Shown here: one piece after another, positions 52,042 through 59,093 of the stretch | How positions within the stretch are numbered: the first letter of the stretch is position 1 | Layout of the letters: the number at the start of each line of letters is the position of its first letter | NCBI RefSeq assembly: GCF_002802905.1 | Contig: NZ_PEBK01000002.1 | Span: 62,001 to 126,000, forward strand | DNA: 64,000 bases | DNA from: Bifidobacterium simiarum | GTDB taxonomy: Bacteria; Actinomycetota; Actinomycetes; Actinomycetales; Bifidobacteriaceae | Direction of reading: 5' to 3' | Program-made: the position numbers and the translations under genes | Notes under the pieces: model-generated | The model's database searches: none | What the model saw: only the letters and a program-made list of their open reading frames with translations | Told to the model about the DNA's origin: nothing

Positions 52042-53081
52042 ACGCTCGCCTCCCGGGAGTCGGAATCAGTGGAGCCGGTCGAATCCGAGGATTGACCTTT
52101 CTCGCTCAGCCATGGGAACGGTACGGGCTTCGGGACCGTGCCGAGCACGTCGCGCAACGCCTCGGATATCATCTCACCGGCAAGTCGGTCGGTGTTCCGA
52201 GGCCGCGCCTCGATGATTTCCGGCGGGTTGGCTGCCCGGTAGGCTTCGGGGTTCACGGCGTCCTCGATGTATCCGTGATAGGCGTGCTTCACCATGTGCA
52301 GATGGGTGTCGACGCCAAGAGCACGCAGTCGATCCGCCATATGTACGCCTTCGTCGGCCATGGCATCGCCTTCGACGGGCAGGATCGATACGGACGGCAG
52401 ATCGGCCAGCTCGGTGTCCGGAGAGTAAATCGGCGAGATACGTGGGTTACGACGATCGGCATCGCCGCAGTACCAGTCGTTGAAGGCCTCCATCAGATCG
52501 ATCGGCAGGTCGATGTCTCGCAGCGCCTTGTCGGCCGGAGCGGTGGATGCGTCGAAGAACGGGTAGTGCAGGGCGAGCCCGGACACACGGTATCCGGCGA
52601 TGGTCTTACTCTCGATCGCGCCGACAAGCGCAAGCTGCGCTCCGGCGCTGTATCCCATGAGGATGAATCTCCGGGGATCCATGCGGTATTCCGCGGCACG
52701 GTCGGCGTACCATCGCAACACGTCGAGCACGTCATCGAGTGCGGCCGGCCACGGATACTCCGGGGCCAGACGGTAGTTCACACCCACCACATGCACGTTG
52801 AAGGCGTCACGGATCCATTCGCACAGGGCATCGGTCTTACGAGCGTCCCCCATGGCGAATCCGCCGCCATGCAGTTCGAACACCACGGGAGCGGTGTCGC
52901 CTTCCTGCACATCGGCCATGTGCAACCAGGTGTCGAGAGTGGGATGCGAATCATCGCCGGCGGCTGCCACCTTGCAGGCGATATGACGCCCGAGAATCGG
53001 TCCGGCGAGCACCGGCTCCAATGCGGCTTCGCGTAGGGAAGGAAGGATCCTGGCGAAGCTGCGCAATTCGCGGGCGTCCAT
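52038..53081 (-). CDS. Alpha/beta hydrolase, hormone-sensitive-lipase (esterase) type
   Basis: Serine esterase of 347 residues. The oxyanion motif HGGGFAMGDA is at 71-80, and the HSL-family block VNYRLAPEYPWPAALDDVLDVLRWY is present. The nucleophile is Ser145 in LMGYSAGAQLAL. The acid and base are probably the Asp in PVEGDAMADEGVHMADRL and the His in HAYHGYIED. Cytoplasmic, no signal peptide. ATG at 53081 after AAAAGGAG. Downstream its stop overlaps the start of the membrane protein. With the CocE-type enzyme it gives the operon two serine hydrolases of different folds, so the substrate may carry two acyl or ester bonds. Confidence 0.9.
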   Translation of the reverse strand: MDARELRSFARILPSLREAALEPVLAGPILGRHIACKVAAAGDDSHPTLDTWLHMADVQEGDTAPVVFELHGGGFAMGDARKTDALCEWIRDAFNVHVVGVNYRLAPEYPWPAALDDVLDVLRWYADRAAEYRMDPRRFILMGYSAGAQLALVGAIESKTIAGYRVSGLALHYPFFDASTAPADKALRDIDLPIDLMEAFNDWYCGDADRRNPRISPIYSPDTELADLPSVSILPVEGDAMADEGVHMADRLRALGVDTHLHMVKHAYHGYIEDAVNPEAYRAANPPEIIEARPRNTDRLAGEMISEALRDVLGTVPKPVPFPWLSEKGQSSDSTGSTDSDSREASV

Positions 53082-53130
53082 GGCTCACTCCTTTTGCTGG
53101 ATTGGACAATACTAATGAGTGGGAAGGAAT

Positions 53131-53203
53131 CGGATCGGCCGTATGCTCCGGCCGATCCGAAGGGGAGGTCGGCTCCCGTCTCGGAACCCGACGGGAGCCG
53201 ACC
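53131..53203. repeat. Two stem-loops between the CocE-type and esterase genes
   Basis: CGGATCGGCC/GGCCGATCCG-type hairpin (53131-53159) and GGTCGGCTCCCGT / ACGGGAGCCGACC (13 bases, 53167-53203). No T-runs follow. Confidence 0.7.
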
Positions 53204-53215
53204 GGATCGTCCGAC

Positions 53216-55084
53216 TTATCGGACGACGTAGTCACCGGCCTGATAACGGGGCGGGATCACCGGGATCTCGATCCAGGATTCGTATTCGCCGCCGCCATGA
53301 ACGTTGTGCGTGCCATGGTTGTCGGTGTCCCAAGCCAAAGGCTCGAACCAGCCTTCGCGGATGTAGCGACCGGCGATCTGCACGCGCAGACGCTCGCCCT
53401 TATGCCAGACTCGGCTGGAGGGAACGATGGCGATGTCGACCGGAACGATCTCGCCATTCTTGAGCTTCTCCTCGCTTTCGTTGGCCAGCACCGGGATATG
53501 GCGCTTGGAAAGCTTCTCGTCGAGCTTGCGTCGGGAGACACGGCACTTGCCCCATGCGCCCGGATGCGGCTCGTCCAGCGTGTACCACGGAATCCATTCG
53601 CCATCGGCGGAGGCCTTCTGGATGTTGACGAACATGTCCATGTCGTCGTAGCCATCGCAGGAGACGAACAGGTGCAGGTTGATGTAGCCGGTGATCTCGG
53701 TGTCCTCATCGAAGACGTAGTCGAATTCCAGCTGGCCGGAATCCGGATCGTACGAAGCCTTGGAGGCATCGGCGACCGGGGCGTCCTTCAGGGTCACGGA
53801 GGCGGGGTCGAAGTAGAGCTTGCGGTACTCGGTGCGCTGCAGCGGGAAGGTCTTCTCCGCGCGGCGGTCCTGATAATCGCAGTCGTAGGCGTCCATCACG
53901 TCGAGGCGGACGCGCGGGGTCATCTCCCAGCCGTTGTGAATGTCCTTGAGGTAGCGGTCGTAGAAGCGCTTAAGGTCCTCGAGATTCTCCGGCTGGTAGG
54001 TGTCCGGCCATTCGAAGTCGCGATGGGCACGCATCCACTTGAGGCGGGACTTGCAACGACGCCATGCGTTGAATGAGCCGGGAAGGTGGAAGTGGCTCCA
54101 GCCCGCGGTCTGGTAGACGGGGATACGCACCTTGGAGAAGTCGGGCATCTTATCGCGCCAGTAGGCGTTCTCGAACGGGTACATACGGGCCATGGCCACC
54201 TGATCGTCAGTGCCGTTGGGGCCGGTGACCTGGGCAGCGATGAACTCGTTGAAGCTCAGCGCGGGGATGCCACCCTCGAACAGGCTCTCACGGTACAGGT
54301 CGGTGGTGGACTCCCACGGGGCGATGCAGGCCAGATGCGGCGGCTGCTCGGCGGCGATGCCCCACTGGTGCATGGCCACGCCGGAGTTGCCGGACATGCC
54401 GACCTTGCCGTTGCACCATTCGCGTGCGGCGAGCCACTCGACGAAATCGTAGCCGTCTTCACGGTCCTGATGGGTGAACATGTGTACGTTGCCTTCGGAA
54501 TGACCTGCGCCACGCACGTCCACGTTGGCCACGGCGTAGCCCTGATGGCACCAGTACAGCGGATCGGGGGATTCGAACTTGGCGCAGTTGGAGACGGTCT
54601 TCGGGGGAACGCCCATGATCTGCCATTCGCTCATACCGTCGCCGGGGCGCTTGCCAAACCAACTCCACGAGACGATCGCGGGGATCTTCTCCTCGGTCAC
54701 CGGACGGTAGATATCGCAGTAGATCTTGGTGCCGTCACGCATGACGACCTCCTGATCCTGCTCACAGATGATGCCGGGCGCGGCCTCGTAGGTGCGCTGG
54801 TTGAACGGCGGACAGAATCCTTGACCCATGCGGGCCATCGGATCCTCGGAATTGGCGAGGTCCACCTCCTCCTGATCGGCGACGGGCTGACGCGAGACGC
54901 GGTAGCAGACCTTCATCTTCTCGCCCTGGAATTCCTCCTCCAGCAGGTAGAAGATTCCGCCCTTGGAATCCTTGTAGATCGGGACGTCGTCGTTGACGTT
55001 CGCGTTTTCACCGGTCTTGGTGATGAAGTCGGAAAGCTTGCCGTCTACCTTCTCCCAATCCTCGGGAATGATCGGCTCAACCAT
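53216..55084 (-). CDS. CocE/NonD-family serine hydrolase (S15-like acylase)
   Basis: 622 residues, alpha/beta hydrolase of the X-Pro dipeptidyl-peptidase/cocaine esterase superfamily. Signature blocks: VVMRDGTKIYCDIYRPVTEEKIPAIVSWSWFGK, VANVDVRGAGHSEG, and the nucleophile Ser234 in GMSGNSGVAMHQW (the usual GxSxxG context reads SGNSG). A C-terminal beta-sandwich domain of the family (from about 430: TEITGYINLHLFVSCDGYDDMD) is present. Members cleave ester or amide bonds of bulky acyl substrates and some act as acyltransferases. Cytoplasmic, no signal. ATG at 55084 after AAAGGAG. Second gene of the operon, just after the carrier protein, so its acyl-enzyme could hand the acyl group to the carrier thiol. 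Confidence 0.9.
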   Translation of the reverse strand: MVEPIIPEDWEKVDGKLSDFITKTGENANVNDDVPIYKDSKGGIFYLLEEEFQGEKMKVCYRVSRQPVADQEEVDLANSEDPMARMGQGFCPPFNQRTYEAAPGIICEQDQEVVMRDGTKIYCDIYRPVTEEKIPAIVSWSWFGKRPGDGMSEWQIMGVPPKTVSNCAKFESPDPLYWCHQGYAVANVDVRGAGHSEGNVHMFTHQDREDGYDFVEWLAAREWCNGKVGMSGNSGVAMHQWGIAAEQPPHLACIAPWESTTDLYRESLFEGGIPALSFNEFIAAQVTGPNGTDDQVAMARMYPFENAYWRDKMPDFSKVRIPVYQTAGWSHFHLPGSFNAWRRCKSRLKWMRAHRDFEWPDTYQPENLEDLKRFYDRYLKDIHNGWEMTPRVRLDVMDAYDCDYQDRRAEKTFPLQRTEYRKLYFDPASVTLKDAPVADASKASYDPDSGQLEFDYVFDEDTEITGYINLHLFVSCDGYDDMDMFVNIQKASADGEWIPWYTLDEPHPGAWGKCRVSRRKLDEKLSKRHIPVLANESEEKLKNGEIVPVDIAIVPSSRVWHKGERLRVQIAGRYIREGWFEPLAWDTDNHGTHNVHGGGEYESWIEIPVIPPRYQAGDYVVR

Positions 55085-55150
55085 AATGTGCTCCTTTGCT
55101 ATGTTGTGAGGTTGCGCGTACTGATGGGGTTTCGTCCGGACTGCGGTCCG

Positions 55151-55399
55151 TTACATGTCCAGCAGTTCGACGACGTAGTCGGCGGCGTCGCCAAACGTCT
55201 CCTTGCGTCGGAAGGTCATGTACGGCACCTCGGCGTCGAATTCATCCTCCAGATACGTGGTCAGCTGTGAGTACTGCACGGACTTGAGCTGCAGGTCCTT
55301 GAAGGAGGTGTCCTCGGAGAACTCGGAGGCGTCCTTGCCAGTAAGAGATGCCACACGGGTGCGGATAGCGTCCAGTACCTCATTGCGTTCGTCAGCCAT
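55151..55399 (-). CDS. Acyl carrier protein-like protein
   Basis: 82 residues, acidic and helical, with the acyl-carrier fold: VLDAIRTRVASLT (helix 1), then FKDLQLKSVQYSQLTTYLEDEF (helix 2) and ETFGDAADYVVELL (helix 4). The phosphopantetheine serine is Ser40 in LKSVQ, where most carriers have DSL; lysine replaces the Asp. ATG at 55399 after AAAGGAATCATC. First gene of the eight-gene operon, immediately behind the palindrome shared with the PucR-type regulator. Bifidobacteria are known to use a multidomain type I fatty-acid synthase with its own carrier, so a free carrier suggests a separate job. Replacement of the Asp could alter recognition by holo-ACP synthase. Confidence 0.82.
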   Translation of the reverse strand: MADERNEVLDAIRTRVASLTGKDASEFSEDTSFKDLQLKSVQYSQLTTYLEDEFDAEVPYMTFRRKETFGDAADYVVELLDM

Positions 55400-55672
55400 G
55401 ATGATTCCTTTCCCTATGATGATTAGAGGATTTGCTTGTACAACAGCCCAAGGCAATTTGGTCTTCATCCTTGTGGACTCTTGCTGCCTTGTGGTTTATA
55501 GATTAAGGATTTTGCATAGTTTTGTCGCCAAAAATCGATGTGCGTCGGCATGAACTTCATGGGTAAAAACACCGATTAATTGTGCATTTGCACAATACAT
55601 GATCTAGTCTGATTACAGAACGGAGGCCAGCATCCCCCTCCGTAAACCGACGAGAAAGGCCTCGTACGCCCC
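55400..55672. other. AT-rich divergent control region
   Basis: 273 bases between the ACP operon and the PucR-type gene, clearly more AT-rich than the surroundings. It contains the palindrome TTGTGCATTTGCACAA, listed separately. It would carry the promoters of both transcripts; I could not assign -35/-10 pairs with confidence. Confidence 0.5.
55580..55595. promoter_or_regulatory. Putative PucR operator
   Basis: Perfect palindrome TTGTGCATTTGCACAA, seven-base arms, two-base centre, in the intergenic region between the divergent ACP operon and the regulator gene. Its size suits a dimeric helix-turn-helix protein; binding by the neighbouring PucR-type product is inferred. Confidence 0.55.
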
Positions 55673-57301
55673 ATGCACCTGCGAACCATACTGACGGAAC
55701 TCGATGTCTCCGAACACCTCACCTCGAATGACGCGCTGCTCAGCCGGGATTTCGTCTGTCTGCCGGCCGACGCCGACTCCCCCGAACCCAGCGACGCCGA
55801 CCACACGGTACTGCTCACCCGGCTCACGGACCTGTCCCATCATGTTGGAGCCCGACACCATTCCGCGATCATCGCCCTGACCGATCAGCCACTGAACCGC
55901 GATCAGGACGTTCCTCCGAAAACCACGATCTGCCGTTCCGCACTGCCGTTCAAGGTGGCCCGACAGCGATTCGACCGGCTCGCCCACCTTGCTCCGTCGC
56001 TCGACTCCGCCAAGGCACGGCTGTTCGACTCGTTCCAGCGCACCTACAACATCCAGCAATTCGCCCGGGAGGCATATGACGTGATCGGCAATCCGCTGAT
56101 CGTCACCGATACCGGCAATCGCATCATCGCCACGGCTGGAGATTTCCCCGCCAACCGCCCCGATATCTCCGAACAGCTGAACAAGGGCTACGTGTCTCAA
56201 TCGGTACATCAGGCGATGCTCGACAACAACATCATCGAAGAGGCCCGCCGCAACCGGTCCGCCACGATTTCGCTGAATACCACGTACGATCAGGAATGGG
56301 TGACATCGATCATCTACTACAAGAACCTAGAGATGGGCCGCTTCGACGTGCTGGCCCTCTCACGGAACTTCGGCGCCTACGATCTGGAACTCGTGGAATA
56401 CGCCGGCGCACTGTCCGGCATCCTGCTCGATCGCATGAACCCCGTATCGTCACAGACCATCTCCAGCGCGGCCATTCTGGAGGATGTGATGAACAACCGA
56501 TTCATTCACGAATCCGAAGCCATCGAGCGTCTTTCCAACGCCGGATTCGCACCGTCCCCGGCGTACGCCCTCATCATGATCCAGGGCAATCAGAGCTTTG
56601 CCACACCTAACTACAACTCCCATATCGGCAGCATTCTTCACACGGTCTTCCCCGAAAGCGTCTGGCTGGTGTACAACGGCTATTTCTTTCTGCTATTGCC
56701 GCTCAAACCCAGCGCTTCTGATGGATACGAGTACTACGACATCCTGCATGAGCGTGTGTTGCATGACGGAGTGTTCGCACAGGCACTGCGCAATAATTCA
56801 CTGCGAGCCTACGTCAGCGATCCGTTCCATCAGATCCTCGAATGCAGGGAACAACTGTATGTGTGCCGCATGCTCAGCCGGGTGATCTTCGACGACGAGC
56901 CTATCAGCTTCGCCAAACGTCATCGCGGACATATCATGGCCTACCATTACTCCATTCGGCACGACATCTCCGTGCTGCTCGACAAACGCATCCTGAGGAT
57001 GTATCAGTACGACAAGCGACGGCACACCTCCTACATCGATACGCTGACCGCTCATCTGCGATTCCCCGGCAATGCCACCAAGGCCGCAGAAAGCCTCAAC
57101 GTACACCGGAACACATACTTCTACCGTCTGCGCAAATTACAGGAACTCTTCCACATCAATCTCGACGACGGCAAGGATCTGATCGACGTGGCGGTGACGC
57201 TTGACATCACCGAACACTTCCCCACAATTTCCAATACCGCACCGAAGATCAATCCTCTGCCGATGGATGATCAACCGCGGAATGGGGGGGGGGGCGAGTA
57301 A
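55673..57301 (+). CDS. PucR/CdaR-type transcriptional regulator
   Basis: 542-residue regulator. The C-terminal PucR-type helix-turn-helix reads YIDTLTAHLRFPGNATKAAESLNVHRNTYFYRLRKLQELF (about residues 455-495), followed by the short conserved IDLDDGKDLIDVAVTLDI-type end. Before it lies a large sensing region, with a segment around 130-260 that resembles the family's GGDEF-like/GAF-like middle part (TYNIQQFAREAYDVIGNPLIVTDTGNRIIA). Divergent from the ACP operon across the 55400-55672 gap, so a ligand-dependent activator of that operon is the simplest reading. The ATG at 55673 has no strong ribosome site. Its last codons contain an 11-base G run that could slip. Confidence 0.82.
   Translation: MHLRTILTELDVSEHLTSNDALLSRDFVCLPADADSPEPSDADHTVLLTRLTDLSHHVGARHHSAIIALTDQPLNRDQDVPPKTTICRSALPFKVARQRFDRLAHLAPSLDSAKARLFDSFQRTYNIQQFAREAYDVIGNPLIVTDTGNRIIATAGDFPANRPDISEQLNKGYVSQSVHQAMLDNNIIEEARRNRSATISLNTTYDQEWVTSIIYYKNLEMGRFDVLALSRNFGAYDLELVEYAGALSGILLDRMNPVSSQTISSAAILEDVMNNRFIHESEAIERLSNAGFAPSPAYALIMIQGNQSFATPNYNSHIGSILHTVFPESVWLVYNGYFFLLLPLKPSASDGYEYYDILHERVLHDGVFAQALRNNSLRAYVSDPFHQILECREQLYVCRMLSRVIFDDEPISFAKRHRGHIMAYHYSIRHDISVLLDKRILRMYQYDKRRHTSYIDTLTAHLRFPGNATKAAESLNVHRNTYFYRLRKLQELFHINLDDGKDLIDVAVTLDITEHFPTISNTAPKINPLPMDDQPRNGGGGE
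57284..57294 (+). repeat. G11 homopolymer at the regulator 3' end
   Basis: Eleven consecutive G bases encode the terminal glycines (NGGGGE-stop). A loss or gain of one base would replace the last residues by a tail of roughly 14 or 24 residues. Confidence 0.9.
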
Positions 57302-57396
57302 ACCTGCTATCGGAGCCGGAGACAGAGACGCTGTCTGAATGGACAGGATGGAAACCGATCTGACCGGCACCCGATCAGAAGATCGCAAAGACTTGT

Positions 57397-57795
57397 TTAG
57401 CCAAGAAAATCCACGACGGCGGTAGACATCACCAGATCGCCGTCATAGGAAACCGAGACTTCACACGATCTTACGCCGCCCAGTGCGGCAGCCAGATCAT
57501 CGGCAAGCGAAGCGGTTGGCCAATCGCGCACGAGCTCCACACGAATGTCACGGAACGACAAGGAACGGCCCAGTTGGGCTTCCAACACGACCCTGCGGGT
57601 ATCATCGATGCGCAGAGTCTTGTACACGGATTCCTTGATCGAAAAGACCTTCGCATAATATCGACGAACGTCATCGGCGCGATCTGCCGCAGCGATCTCA
57701 TCGATCGTAAACGTTCTACGGATGAACGGATCGGAGTCGTCCAGCGTAATGCCGTCCAAACGGCTCATATTCATAAGGTCGCACCCGATTCGCAT
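57397..57795 (-). CDS. acpS: Holo-[acyl-carrier-protein] synthase (phosphopantetheinyl transferase)
   Basis: Activates a carrier protein by transferring 4'-phosphopantetheine from CoA; 132 residues, AcpS-type length. Conserved: MRIGCDLMNMSRL (GxDxxxxxR-like first motif), PFIRRTFTIDEIAAADR, and the catalytic YYAKVFSIKESVYKTL, where the usual WAAKEA is FSIKES. ATG at 57795 with GAGGTG five bases upstream. It stands alone, in the minus orientation, next to the regulator of the ACP operon, which makes it a likely dedicated partner of the 55151 carrier. Fatty-acid synthase activation cannot be excluded. Confidence 0.88.
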   Translation of the reverse strand: MRIGCDLMNMSRLDGITLDDSDPFIRRTFTIDEIAAADRADDVRRYYAKVFSIKESVYKTLRIDDTRRVVLEAQLGRSLSFRDIRVELVRDWPTASLADDLAAALGGVRSCEVSVSYDGDLVMSTAVVDFLG

Positions 57796-57825
57796 GGTTA
57801 CACCTCTTCTTCCATATCTACCGGC

Positions 57826-57873
57826 CACCTCATCCGTCCGGCAGAGCCGTACACCTTCCCCTCAAGGGGAAGG
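57826..57873. repeat. REP-like double hairpin, family A
   Basis: CACCTCATCCGTCCGGC, a small hairpin, then ACACCTTCCCC-TCAA-GGGGAAGG. Lies upstream of acpS. Confidence 0.78.
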
Positions 57874-57990
57874 CAACGCCATCCGCTCTGTCTGCTTAAC
57901 TACGGAAGTCTCTACCGTCCGCACACCGGACCGCCGAACCACCGGCATTACGCACGTCGTTTGCCATAGTAGCCCGATACACTGAGGATC

Positions 57991-59085
57991 ATGGTCGATT
58001 CTCAGCCCCAACCCGTTCAGCCTTCACAGCCCCAGCCCCGCTCCCGCTCCGACTCACCGCTCGTCTCCGTCATCGTGCCGGTGTACAACGCGCAGCGGTT
58101 CCTGCCCTACTGCGTCGACTCGATCCTGCGCCAGTCCTACGCGAATCTGGAGATCATTCTGGTGGACGACGGCGCCACCGACGACTCCCCCGCGATCTGC
58201 GACGACTACGCGGCCAGGGACAGCCGCATCGTCGTGATCCATCAGCCCAACGGCGGCATCGCCAAGGCGCAGAACGCCGGGCTCGACGCCGCACACGGCC
58301 GCTACCTCGCCTTCGCGGACAACGACGACATCCTCGACTCGCGCAACATCGAGATCCTGCTGCATGCGCTCGAATCCACCGGCGCGAGCATGAGCAAGGG
58401 CCGCTGGAGCCAGTTCGGCGTCTCCCGGCTGGACGAGGTGGCCGATCTGGCCCGCCTCGGCGCGGCCGACCCCGAAACCGTGACGGTGTTCCGCAATCCG
58501 CTGCGCGCGTATCAGAGCGTGTTCTGCAAGAGCCTGCGATTGCTGCTCGACGCGATGGGCCGGCACGGCGAGGCCCGGTATTTCAACGAGGCGAACTGGT
58601 GCCGCCTGTACCGGCGCGAGCTGTGGGACGGCGTGCGGTTCCCCGAGGGCATGTACGCGCAGGACGTGATGGTGGCCGGCGAACTGTATTCGCGCATGGA
58701 CAAGGTGGCCGACGTGAATGCGGTGCTGTATCACTGGCTGCAGTCCGGCGAATCGGTGACGCATTCGCAGCGCAGTCTCGGCTTCTACCACGACAACGTG
58801 CTGGCAGGTCTGACGAATTTCGATCACGCGATGGCGAACGGCGTGACCCCGGCGCGCAGCTACTACACGATGACCGAGCAGCTGCGCGAGGCGGAGCAGG
58901 CGTACGGCCGCGGAGACGCAGCCGGATCCGACGCCGACACCCGTCTGCTGGCTGACGACCGCGCTCAGGTTCGCAAGGCCATCAGGCGGCTGACGGTGTG
59001 TCAGCGTCTGCGGTGCCGCGTGCTGGCCGCGGCCCGATATGCGGAGAAGCTGGTCTACGACCGGCGGATCAAATCCATGCGGTAG
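57991..59085 (+). CDS. Family 2 glycosyltransferase
   Basis: GT-A fold transferase, 364 residues. Opening SVIVPVYNAQRFLPYCVDSILRQSYANLEIILVDDGATDDS is the family 2 start. The nucleotide-sugar DxD equivalent reads AFADNDDILD (about residues 108-117). Later VMVAGELYSRMDKV and YHWLQSGESVTHS are consistent with a decorating enzyme for surface polysaccharide. No membrane helix, so it acts on the cytoplasmic side. The Pro/Gln-rich N-terminus (about 20 residues) is not conserved in the family. Single gene; converges on the subtilase gene. Donor and acceptor unknown. Confidence 0.9.
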   Translation: MVDSQPQPVQPSQPQPRSRSDSPLVSVIVPVYNAQRFLPYCVDSILRQSYANLEIILVDDGATDDSPAICDDYAARDSRIVVIHQPNGGIAKAQNAGLDAAHGRYLAFADNDDILDSRNIEILLHALESTGASMSKGRWSQFGVSRLDEVADLARLGAADPETVTVFRNPLRAYQSVFCKSLRLLLDAMGRHGEARYFNEANWCRLYRRELWDGVRFPEGMYAQDVMVAGELYSRMDKVADVNAVLYHWLQSGESVTHSQRSLGFYHDNVLAGLTNFDHAMANGVTPARSYYTMTEQLREAEQAYGRGDAAGSDADTRLLADDRAQVRKAIRRLTVCQRLRCRVLAAARYAEKLVYDRRIKSMR

Positions 59086-59093
59086 CTGGTCGG

